Positions 7,411 to 14,171 of a DNA stretch of 18,446 nucleotides are shown here, one piece after another. The translations under genes were made by a program, and so were the position numbers. This DNA comes from JAKLEX01 sp035327525 (GTDB lineage: Bacteria; Patescibacteriota; Minisyncoccia; Phycocordibacterales; JAACPR01): contig DAOLDC010000013.1 in the NCBI GenBank assembly GCA_035327525.1, forward strand, positions 1-18,446. The letters run 5' to 3'. The notes under the pieces were generated by a model. It was not told where the DNA came from, did not search any database, and saw only the letters and a program-made list of their open reading frames with translations. Every line of letters begins with the position of its first letter. Within the stretch, counting starts at the first letter, position 1.

Positions 7411-7998
7411 ATGAAATTACTACATTGGATAAGAAAATTTTTTATCTACAAGGTTCTAGGTTTGAAAACTCACGGCGTTCGCGTCGCGATTTTTAGATCA
7501 AATAAAAAGGGCGATTTTGATGAGGTTCTATTAGTCAAACATCGATACAACGACTTCTGGGTGTTTCCGGGTGGTTTTGTAAAAAAATCTTTATTTTCTA
7601 ATTTTTTATCAAAATATACAAAATTGTCACAAAATAACAAACAATTCTTTTCGGCTGAGAAAATAAAGGAGTCAGCTATTCGCGAGGTTGAGGAAGAAGT
7701 TTTGATAAAATTACGGGAGCCTATTATAAAAATTTCTGATTTTTATAATAATACTGGTGGCAAAAATGATACGGTCACATTATTTTTTTGCAGAAATTGG
7801 GAAAAAATCACAGACAAAGAAAGTCGCATGATAGACAAATTTGAAATAGCAGAATCAGGATGGTTTGGTATTGATAAAATCCCAACCAATACCTCGCAAG
7901 CTACAAAAAATAGAATAGCAGAAATAATCGCCAATCAAAATATTTTAAAAAATGAATTCGGCAGTAATGGACTGAATGGAATTAGTAAAATCTGGTGA
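7411..7998 (+). CDS. Nudix hydrolase with an expanded Nudix loop
   Basis: 195 residues. The fold starts HGVRVAIFRS...EVLLVKHRYNDFWVFPGGF, typical of Nudix enzymes with the RH-Y-x3-W-x-PGG pattern. The Nudix box normally reads G-x5-E-x7-RE-x2-EE. Here the E-x7-RE-x2-EE part is intact (EKIKESAIREVEEE), but 27 residues instead of 5 separate the Gly from the first Glu, an insertion of about 22 residues. The Gly after EE is also missing (EEVLI). The metal-binding Glu residues remain, so activity on a nucleoside diphosphate-linked substrate is plausible; the substrate is unknown. It lies 14 nt after murD and is probably co-transcribed. The stop TGA is followed at once by in-frame TAG. An amphipathic N-terminus (MKLLHWIRKFF) may touch the membrane. 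Confidence 0.85.
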   Translation: MKLLHWIRKFFIYKVLGLKTHGVRVAIFRSNKKGDFDEVLLVKHRYNDFWVFPGGFVKKSLFSNFLSKYTKLSQNNKQFFSAEKIKESAIREVEEEVLIKLREPIIKISDFYNNTGGKNDTVTLFFCRNWEKITDKESRMIDKFEIAESGWFGIDKIPTNTSQATKNRIAEIIANQNILKNEFGSNGLNGISKIW

Positions 7999-8036
7999 TA
8001 GTGTTATTATATTGAAAAGTATCAGAAAAAATAATT

Positions 8037-8042
8037 TATAAA
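8037..8042 (+). promoter_or_regulatory. Possible -10 box (TATAAA) before the PD-(D/E)XK gene
   Basis: TATAAA lies 12 nt before the ATG at 8055, in the 56-nt spacer after the Nudix gene. One mismatch to consensus and a longer spacing than the other boxes make this a weak call. Confidence 0.3.
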
Positions 8043-8054
8043 AGACATATCAAA

Positions 8055-8810
8055 ATGGAATATCAAAGTGGATACAAAATAAGAAATTCAAAATGGAATT
8101 ATGGAGGACCAAATTGGAAACTTAGCAGATCAAAAATCGACTTATTCAACGAATGTCCAAAATGTTTTTATCTTGATAATAAATTAGGAATAAAAAGACC
8201 TTCGATGCCGTCCTTTAACCTGAACAGTGCTGTTGATGCTTTGTTAAAAAAAGAATTTGACAAATATCGTTCCGAAAAAAAACCTCATCCGTTAATGCAA
8301 CAATACAAAATTGATGCAATCCCTTTTTATCACAAGGATATTGATGTGTGGCGAGAAAATTTTGTTGGAATGCAGTATTTTGATGAACAACTAAATATTA
8401 CAATTTCTGGTGCAATTGACGATGTTTGGATAAACCCAAAAGGTGAATTACATATTGTAGATTACAAATCTACCAGCAAGGACGACGAGGTGACTTTAGA
8501 TGACAAATGGAAAGAGGGGTACAAAAGGCAAATGGAGGTTTATCAGTGGTTGATGAGAAAAAAAGGTTTTGAGGTTTCTGAAATTGGATATTTTGTATAT
8601 GCTAATGGTCTGAAGGACAGGAATCAATTTGACGCAAAACTAGAATTTGAAATGACAATATTGGATTACGCAGGAAATCCAGACTGGGTGGAGCCGACAA
8701 TTTACAGAATAAAAGAGGTTCTAGATAGTGATGTAATACCAGAATCCGGCTCACAATGTGAACATTGTGCTAGTTTCTCGGCTAGAATAAGGGCAGAACA
8801 GGATAATTAG
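8055..8810 (+). CDS. PD-(D/E)XK nuclease with two CxxC pairs (Cas4/RecB-like)
   Basis: 251 residues. The N-terminal LSRSKIDLFNECPKCFYLDN matches the start of RecB/Cas4-type nuclease domains. The catalytic core is visible: GAIDDVW (Asp122), IVDYKS (Asp136 and Lys138) and RQMEVYQWLM (Gln159, Tyr163), the usual D...DxK...QxxxY order. Two Cys pairs, C34-x2-C37 and C235-x2-C238, flank the core. In Cas4, AddB and related enzymes, cysteines at the two ends of the domain hold a [4Fe-4S] cluster, so a cluster or zinc site is inferred here. It would cut DNA, most likely in repair or recombination. No cas genes or helicase lie nearby, so a CRISPR role is not supported. Confidence 0.85.
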   Translation: MEYQSGYKIRNSKWNYGGPNWKLSRSKIDLFNECPKCFYLDNKLGIKRPSMPSFNLNSAVDALLKKEFDKYRSEKKPHPLMQQYKIDAIPFYHKDIDVWRENFVGMQYFDEQLNITISGAIDDVWINPKGELHIVDYKSTSKDDEVTLDDKWKEGYKRQMEVYQWLMRKKGFEVSEIGYFVYANGLKDRNQFDAKLEFEMTILDYAGNPDWVEPTIYRIKEVLDSDVIPESGSQCEHCASFSARIRAEQDN

Positions 8811-8861
8811 TTTTTGTATTACTTTTGCACTATTTTCATTTCATGTTCAATTGAAATTTGG

Positions 8862-8867
8862 TATAAT
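8862..8867 (+). promoter_or_regulatory. -10 box (TATAAT) of the sugar-phosphate gene block
   Basis: A perfect TATAAT lies 9 nt before the ATG at 8877 and downstream of the TTG at 8814 that would otherwise extend the frame. It supports the ATG as start and probably drives the coiled-coil gene, zwf, gnd and the cyclase-family gene, whose gaps are only 2-6 nt. Confidence 0.55.
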
Positions 8868-8876
8868 CTACTATAT

Positions 8877-9389
8877 ATGAACAATAATGATGTATCAAAA
8901 TTAAAAAAGCAGTCAGCAGATGAGGCAAAAAAAAGAATGCTCGAAGAAAAGGTGGTAAAAGAAGCAAAACTCGCTTCTGACAATATTGCAATTCTAGACA
9001 GAAAACAAAAAGAAGATGAAAGACAATTATTAAAATTGAATTCAGAATTGATGTCCCTGGAGAAAGATGTAAAAAAACTTTTAGATCGAACACAGGGTAT
9101 TTCCCCAGAAATGAGAAATCTAGAAAGACGTTTAGACGAAATAGAAAAAGAAATGGAACAATTGCGTAGAAATACAGAGGCTCAATTGAGAGCAAAAACA
9201 GCAGAAAAAAATAAAGTTGAATCAGAAATTAGAGAACTAGAAAGTATTCATTTTAGAAATGAACATTCAAGCTCAAAGTCAGAAACAAGGGCAATGTTTA
9301 TAAAAAGAGAAATGGATAAAATAAAATCAGAAATGGCCAAGAGAGAGGCTCTAATAAAAAGTTTTCAATCAAAAATAAAAATAAGATAG
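8877..9389 (+). CDS. Coiled-coil protein of unknown function
   Basis: 170 residues, rich in Lys, Glu, Arg and Gln, with no membrane helix or signal peptide. Heptad-like patterns run almost end to end (about 15-125 and 140-168), broken near 72-77 (TQGISPE) and by a Ser-rich stretch near 128-134. No Cys or enzymatic motif is seen. It is not a family I recognise. A structural or scaffolding role in the cytoplasm is the most that can be inferred. It is the first gene of the block leading into zwf, with only 6 nt between the two. The ATG at 8877 is chosen because a -10 box lies just upstream and because the extension from TTG 8814 would encode an unrelated Cys/Ile-rich tail. Confidence 0.75.
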   Translation: MNNNDVSKLKKQSADEAKKRMLEEKVVKEAKLASDNIAILDRKQKEDERQLLKLNSELMSLEKDVKKLLDRTQGISPEMRNLERRLDEIEKEMEQLRRNTEAQLRAKTAEKNKVESEIRELESIHFRNEHSSSKSETRAMFIKREMDKIKSEMAKREALIKSFQSKIKIR

Positions 9390-9395
9390 CAAGTC

Positions 9396-10790
9396 ATGAA
9401 TGAAAAATCCCCATTACTTTTTGTTATTTTTGGTGCTACAGGTGATTTGGCTAACAGAAAAATTATACCGGCGCTAGCCCAATTATTCTCAACAAAACTC
9501 CTAAACAGAGAAATAAAAATAATTGGATTTTCTAGAAAGGATTTATCGGATGATGATTATCGCCAATTTGCCAAAAAATCAATCCAATCAGCAAAAATTG
9601 ACTTGCCAGAACAGGATCTTGTTGATTTTTTGAAATTAGTTCATTACAAGCAGGGTGATATGAATAAATTAGACTCATTTGATGAATTAAAAATCTATTT
9701 ATCTGAAATTGGTAATACATTTTCCAATGGTGAACCAGAAAAAATATTTTATTTGGCATTACCACCAAATCTGTACGAGCAGAGTTTTAGTAATTTGTCA
9801 GATTCGAAACTTGTTGATTCCTTCGATAGAATATTGGTAGAAAAACCTTTTGGAACAGACATAAATGAATCACAGCGTCTGGACAGGTTGCTAGGCAAAC
9901 TTTTTGATGAAAATCAGATTTTTCGCATAGATCATTATTTGGCAAAAGAAGCAATACAAAATATTCTGACTTTTAGATTTGCTAATGCTATTTTTGAACC
10001 ACTTTGGAATGGTGAGCATATAGAAAAAATTCAGATTCTTCTATACGAAAATGGCGGTATTTCAAATCGCTCAAATTTTTATAATGACATCGGAGCACTG
10101 CGTGATGTTGGGCAAAATCATATTCTACAAATGATTGCCACAATAGTAATGAACGATCCTCAGGGTACAACTGCTCCAAAAATAAGAAAATCTAGATATG
10201 AAGCTCTTTCAAAACTCAAACTTTTTTCTGGAAAAGTAGAAGAGGCTGCTTTTCGCGGACAGTATGATAGTTATGTGAGTGAGATTGGGCAGAATTCAAA
10301 AACAGAAACATTTTTTCGTTTCAAATTAAAAGTTGATGATCAAAAATGGCACGGCGTTCCTATTTATGTAGAATCAGGAAAAGCTTTGAGCGAAAATCTT
10401 GTCGAAATAATCGTAACTTTCAAACAGAAAAAAAGTTTTGTTTGTCCAATCGGGGATGTTTGTTCATATAATAATGTTGTCAAATTCAAAATTAGTCCGG
10501 ATTCAAAAATCAGCGTGTTGTTTTGGACAAAAAAATCTGGATTCAATTTTGATGTTGAACAAAAAGAAATGACTTTTTCTTTTGAAAAAAACAATCTAAC
10601 ACTTAATAGTGATTATCAAAAAGTTTTGTATGATTGTATTAGTGGTGATTTGACACTTTTTCCAAGTACAGAAGAAGTGGCGACGCAATGGAGAGTTATA
10701 AATGAAATTTTGTCAAAGTGGCACGTTCTTCCACTTGAAATTTATAAAAAAGGTATAATACCATCAGAAATTACAAAAACTTTTAATTAA
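9396..10790 (+). CDS. zwf: Glucose-6-phosphate 1-dehydrogenase
   Basis: 464 residues, close to the usual ~480-500. The coenzyme-binding motif is FGATGDLANRK (12-22). The active-site signature is RIDHYLAKE (177-185); the common form is RIDHYLGKE, so Gly is replaced by Ala while the catalytic His/Lys positions stay. EKPFGTD and the C-terminal domain pattern (VPIYVESGKAL, EEVATQWRVINEIL) also fit. It oxidises glucose 6-phosphate to 6-phosphogluconolactone with NADP+ (or NAD+) in the cytoplasm, the first step of the oxidative pentose phosphate pathway. It lies 6 nt after the coiled-coil gene and 5 nt before gnd, so co-transcription is very likely. No Shine-Dalgarno site precedes it. Confidence 0.93.
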   Translation: MNEKSPLLFVIFGATGDLANRKIIPALAQLFSTKLLNREIKIIGFSRKDLSDDDYRQFAKKSIQSAKIDLPEQDLVDFLKLVHYKQGDMNKLDSFDELKIYLSEIGNTFSNGEPEKIFYLALPPNLYEQSFSNLSDSKLVDSFDRILVEKPFGTDINESQRLDRLLGKLFDENQIFRIDHYLAKEAIQNILTFRFANAIFEPLWNGEHIEKIQILLYENGGISNRSNFYNDIGALRDVGQNHILQMIATIVMNDPQGTTAPKIRKSRYEALSKLKLFSGKVEEAAFRGQYDSYVSEIGQNSKTETFFRFKLKVDDQKWHGVPIYVESGKALSENLVEIIVTFKQKKSFVCPIGDVCSYNNVVKFKISPDSKISVLFWTKKSGFNFDVEQKEMTFSFEKNNLTLNSDYQKVLYDCISGDLTLFPSTEEVATQWRVINEILSKWHVLPLEIYKKGIIPSEITKTFN

Positions 10791-10795
10791 AAAAT

Positions 10796-11761
10796 ATGAT
10801 AATAGGATATATTGGTTTAGGAAAAATGGGATTGAATATGGTGGCGAGAGCGGTCGAAAAAAAGCACGATGTTGTTGCATATAATCGATCAATTGAGTCG
10901 ATCAAGAAAGCGCAGGATTTTGGAGCAATTCCAGCTTATTCAATTTCGGAACTTTTTTCAAATATTAATGATTTGGAAAAAAACTCTAATGTAGCAAAAA
11001 ATTCCAATTCATCAAAAAATTCAAACACAATCTGGCTAATGGTTCCATGGCAATCTGTCGATACAGTTATTTCGGAAATTTTACCTTTCATAAAAAAGGG
11101 CGATACTATAATTGATGGTGGTAATTCTCTATACACTGATTCAATTCGTCGTGCAGAAGAGTTATCTAAAAAGGGTATAAATTTTTTGGATGTTGGTGTA
11201 TCTGGTGGTCCGACTGGTGCCAGAGACGGTGCTTGTCTGATGATTGGCGGCAAAAAAGAAATCTATAACGCACACAAAGGTTTATTTCAGGACTTATCTA
11301 ATGGTACAAGTTACAAATATTTTGGTAAAAACGGTGCAGGTCATTTTGTAAAAATGGTTCATAATGGGATTGAGTATGGAATGATGCAATCAATCGCAGA
11401 AGGATTTAATTTAATGAAGGAGTCAGATTTTGATTTGAATTTATCAGAAGTTGCTGAACTTTATAATAATGGTTCTGTGATTGAGTCTAGACTGGTTGAT
11501 TGGCTACATTCTGCTTACAATAAAAATTCTGATAATCTGAATAATGTTTCTGGAGAGGTTTCTCATTCAGGTGAAGCAGAGTGGACAGTTGATGCCGCAA
11601 ACAAAAAAAATATCTCAGTAAAAATAATAGAAGAATCATTAAAATTTAGAAAAAACTCAAAAAATAATCCCTCATATACAGGAAAGGTTGTATCTGCAAT
11701 GAGAGGAGAATTTGGTGGACACGATGTTGCTGATAAGAGCAATATTTCAATTAATAAATAA
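10796..11761 (+). CDS. gnd: 6-phosphogluconate dehydrogenase, decarboxylating (short form)
   Basis: 321 residues, matching the short ~300-residue class rather than the ~470-residue enterobacterial form. The NAD(P) motif is GLGKMG (7-12). The substrate signature is DVGVSGGPTGARDG (from 132), and the catalytic stretch is GHFVKMVHNGIEYGMMQ with Lys186 and Asn190. The C-terminal region (SGEVSHSGEAEWTVDAA, AMRGEFGGH) fits this class. It converts 6-phosphogluconate to ribulose 5-phosphate and CO2, giving NADPH or NADH. It sits between zwf and a cyclase-family hydrolase with tiny gaps. Residues 62-79 hold an unusual threefold KNSN repeat inserted just before the strand IWLMVP, between Rossmann elements; it should not touch the active site. 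Confidence 0.93.
   Translation: MIIGYIGLGKMGLNMVARAVEKKHDVVAYNRSIESIKKAQDFGAIPAYSISELFSNINDLEKNSNVAKNSNSSKNSNTIWLMVPWQSVDTVISEILPFIKKGDTIIDGGNSLYTDSIRRAEELSKKGINFLDVGVSGGPTGARDGACLMIGGKKEIYNAHKGLFQDLSNGTSYKYFGKNGAGHFVKMVHNGIEYGMMQSIAEGFNLMKESDFDLNLSEVAELYNNGSVIESRLVDWLHSAYNKNSDNLNNVSGEVSHSGEAEWTVDAANKKNISVKIIEESLKFRKNSKNNPSYTGKVVSAMRGEFGGHDVADKSNISINK
10979..11032 (+). repeat. Three 18-bp tandem repeats inside gnd (KNSN repeat)
   Basis: Three consecutive 18-bp units (10979, 10997, 11015), each starting AAAAA(C/T)TC or similar, encode KNSNVA, KNSNSS and KNSNTI. The reading frame is preserved. It looks like a slippage-derived loop expansion. Confidence 0.7.
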
Positions 11762-11763
11762 AA

Positions 11764-12393
11764 ATGAAAATAATAGACATATCGATTCCGATCACAAACA
11801 ATACAATAATTTATCCTGGCGACCCTGTAATTGTAATAGAAAAACACAAATCAATACCAAAAGACTCTTCGAATATATCAAAAATTTCTATAGGTTCCCA
11901 CGCCGGAACACACATTGATGCACCATTACATTCCTTTGAAAATGGAAATTCAATCGACTCATACCAATTGGAAAATTTTGTTGGAAAATGTAGTGTTTTG
12001 GATTTTTCTAATATTGATTTCGGAGATTCAATAAAAATTTCTGACCTAGAAAAAAACACAATATTAGAAGGAGATAGAATTTTATGTAAAACAAAAAATT
12101 CAGATAGGGGATTTTCGGAATTTTATTCAGATTTTGTTTATCTTGACGGTGATGCTGCGGAATTTTTGGCAATGAAGAATATAAAATTATTTGGTATAGA
12201 TTACTTGTCTGTAAAGCAAAAAGGTTCAAAAGATAATCGTTCTCACACTGCATTATTGTCAAAAAATATTCCAATACTGGAAACTATAAATTTGAAGAAT
12301 GTTTCTCCGGGCGAATATGAACTGTTTTGTCCACCAATAAAATTTGCTGGAATAGATGGGGCTCCAACTAGAGCAATACTGATAAAAAACTAA
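11764..12393 (+). CDS. Cyclase/KynB-family metal-dependent hydrolase
   Basis: 209 residues, the usual size for the cyclase family (PF04199), which includes kynurenine formamidase and isatin hydrolase. The metal-binding signature HAGTHIDAPLH is at 46-56 (His46, His50, Asp52, His56). The second-half residues His161 and Glu173 (SHTALLSKNIPILE) and the C-terminal GEYELFCPPIKFAGIDGAPTRAIL follow the KynB pattern closely. Family members open amide or lactam bonds with Zn2+ or Mn2+. It begins 2 nt after the gnd stop, inside an oxidative pentose phosphate block with no recognisable 6-phosphogluconolactonase. A lactone-opening role is therefore a reasonable hypothesis, not shown by the sequence. There are no tryptophan-degradation genes nearby to support formamidase activity. 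Confidence 0.85.
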   Translation: MKIIDISIPITNNTIIYPGDPVIVIEKHKSIPKDSSNISKISIGSHAGTHIDAPLHSFENGNSIDSYQLENFVGKCSVLDFSNIDFGDSIKISDLEKNTILEGDRILCKTKNSDRGFSEFYSDFVYLDGDAAEFLAMKNIKLFGIDYLSVKQKGSKDNRSHTALLSKNIPILETINLKNVSPGEYELFCPPIKFAGIDGAPTRAILIKN

Positions 12394-12428
12394 AAGCTTA
12401 ATTTAATGAATTTTTTGCCCAAATATAT

Positions 12429-12434
12429 TATAAT
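12429..12434 (+). promoter_or_regulatory. -10 box (TATAAT) before the phosphoglucose/phosphomannose isomerase gene
   Basis: A perfect TATAAT in the 66-nt spacer, 25 nt before the ATG at 12460. Here a short A-rich leader is predicted. An in-frame ATG at 12436 runs into a stop after three codons and cannot be the gene start. Confidence 0.45.
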
Positions 12435-12459
12435 TATGTATATTTAAAAAAATAAAAAA

Positions 12460-13431
12460 ATGAAAGAATCAATATTAAATTTTTCAAAACAGTTTGGATT
12501 TCGGCCACAAATTAGTAATTCAGACAACTTCAAAAAAAATAACTACAAAAATTTTGTATTAGGTGGAATGGGTGGATCACATTTGCCAGCAAAAATTTTG
12601 AAATCATATAATCCTTCGATCAGTTTACAAATCCATAGTGATTACGGAATTCCTCAATATAGCGATGATTATTACAAAGAAACACTTTTTATTGCTAGTT
12701 CATATTCTGGAAACACGGAAGAAACTATTGATTTTCTAGACGAGGCGTATTCTAGAGGTTTTGCTACTTTTGTTATATCAACTGGTGGCAAATTAATAGA
12801 TTTTGCAGAAAAAAATAATATTCCATATATAAAAATTCCAAATACCGGAATACAGCCCAGAGTGGCCGTCGGTTTTTCTACAATTGCACTTGCAAGCATT
12901 GTTACTCCAGATTGTTTGAATGAATTGTTTGAATTAGAAAAAACAATCAATCCATCAAAATACGAAAAAGAAGGGAATCAGTTGTCAGAATCATTAAATC
13001 AAAAAATTCCAGTTATTTATACGGCCAATTCTGACAATGCAATTGGCTATATTTGGAAAATAAAAATAAATGAAACTGCAAAAATACCATGTTTTCAAAA
13101 TGAATTTCCAGAACTGAATCATAATGAAATGCAATCTTATGATTTTGTTGATGCAAATAGAAACTTGTCAGAAAAATTTCACCTTCTGATTATCAAAGAT
13201 TCTGATGAGGATAGTAGAATATCAAATAGAATGTCAGTATTAGAAAAACTATTTGAAGAAAAGGGTATTCCCGTCACATCTATTTATATGGAGGGGTCAG
13301 GTCGATTTGAAAAAATATTTAATTCTATAATTTTGTCTGATTGGTGTTCTCTTGGTTTGGCGAATTTGTATGGTGTTAATCCAGAAAAAGTCGATTTTAT
13401 TGAAGAATTCAAAAAAAGAATTTCTCAATAA
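12460..13431 (+). CDS. Bifunctional phosphoglucose/phosphomannose isomerase
   Basis: 323 residues, typical of the small SIS-domain isomerases found in archaea and some bacteria rather than the ~550-residue classical Pgi. The first SIS domain shows GGMGGSHLPA (35-44) and the phosphate-binding SYSGNTEE (81-88), followed by GIQPRVAVGFS. The second half has ELNHNEMQSYD (from 218), carrying the conserved Glu/His region, and a C-terminal helix KVDFIEEFKKRI. It interconverts glucose 6-phosphate or mannose 6-phosphate with fructose 6-phosphate in the cytoplasm. This links glycolytic fructose 6-phosphate with the zwf/gnd branch upstream and with mannose-type precursors for glycans. Confidence 0.9.
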   Translation: MKESILNFSKQFGFRPQISNSDNFKKNNYKNFVLGGMGGSHLPAKILKSYNPSISLQIHSDYGIPQYSDDYYKETLFIASSYSGNTEETIDFLDEAYSRGFATFVISTGGKLIDFAEKNNIPYIKIPNTGIQPRVAVGFSTIALASIVTPDCLNELFELEKTINPSKYEKEGNQLSESLNQKIPVIYTANSDNAIGYIWKIKINETAKIPCFQNEFPELNHNEMQSYDFVDANRNLSEKFHLLIIKDSDEDSRISNRMSVLEKLFEEKGIPVTSIYMEGSGRFEKIFNSIILSDWCSLGLANLYGVNPEKVDFIEEFKKRISQ

Positions 13432-13439
13432 AATTATGT

Positions 13440-13445
13440 TATAAT
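13440..13445 (+). promoter_or_regulatory. -10 box (TATAAT), 8 nt before the DUF389 gene ATG
   Basis: A perfect TATAAT begins 8 nt after the isomerase stop; TCAAAAAG and the ATG at 13454 follow. A leaderless transcript is predicted. Confidence 0.5.
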
Positions 13446-13453
13446 TCAAAAAG

Positions 13454-14170
13454 ATGGAACCCGACAACAATCAACACAATGATAAAGCGATTTGGTCTGA
13501 CATCAAGCAAAAAGATCGATATTTGGCAATCAGTGAGCTGATTAGGGGTAGTCAGCCAAATACAAATTATTATTCTCTACTTATACTTTCCTCGGTCATT
13601 ATTTCTGCTGGTCTATTACTTGCTAATTCCGCAATTCTAATCGGTGGAATGTTGGTAACGCCAGTTCTGACGCCGGTCCTACTTCTTTCATTGGGAATTG
13701 TTACATCTAGAATGATTGTTATCAGACAAACATCAAAACTAATTGTTAGATCATTTGGTTTGATATTTATTATATCTTTTTTGACTAGTTTTATTTTTGG
13801 AATTCCGGAAAATAGGGAATTTTTCAATAATGCTATTTTTAATAATACATTACAGTCAGCCTTTTTGTATTTTTTGGTTGCTTTTGCATCTGGTGTTGCT
13901 GCAACATTTGCTTGGATTAGAAAAGAAATTGCAAATGTCTTGCCAGGAATTTCGATTGCTGTTTCATTGGTTCCACCAGCTGCATTGGTCGGTTTGTGGT
14001 TGGCACAGGGTGACTTGACGATGGCGAGATATTTTTTGTTTATTTTCTTATTTAATATGCTCGGAATAGTAATGAGTAGTATGATAGTTTTTTCGTTATT
14101 AAATTTTTACAGGTCCGGCGATAATTTATTAATTAATTCAGAAGAAAATAATTCTTCCATCAAAAAATAA
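13454..14170 (+). CDS. DUF389 family membrane protein
   Basis: 238 residues. A short polar N-terminus (about 1-40) precedes about six membrane helices. The conserved DUF389 core is visible: YYSLLILSSVIISAGLLLANSAILIGGMLVTPVLTP, here with the family's GGMLV.P..TP pattern (about 70-80), and later LPGISIAVSLVPPAALVGL with the paired prolines. DUF389 proteins are integral membrane proteins whose transported substrate, if any, is unknown. The copy lacks the long cytoplasmic extension some relatives carry. The anchored PsbP-like gene follows after 1 nt, so translation is probably coupled. Confidence 0.85.
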   Translation: MEPDNNQHNDKAIWSDIKQKDRYLAISELIRGSQPNTNYYSLLILSSVIISAGLLLANSAILIGGMLVTPVLTPVLLLSLGIVTSRMIVIRQTSKLIVRSFGLIFIISFLTSFIFGIPENREFFNNAIFNNTLQSAFLYFLVAFASGVAATFAWIRKEIANVLPGISIAVSLVPPAALVGLWLAQGDLTMARYFLFIFLFNMLGIVMSSMIVFSLLNFYRSGDNLLINSEENNSSIKK

Positions 14171-14171
14171 C

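Noticed and set aside
8055..8810. Cas4 of a CRISPR system
   Set aside because: No repeats, spacers or other cas genes are present; the cysteine pattern also differs from typical Cas4.
8814..8876. TTG start extending the coiled-coil protein by 21 residues
   Set aside because: The -10 box at 8862 lies inside this stretch, and the added residues are hydrophobic and Cys-containing, unlike the charged helical body.
12436..12447. In-frame ATG upstream of the isomerase gene
   Set aside because: It reads ATG TAT ATT TAA and stops before the real start at 12460.
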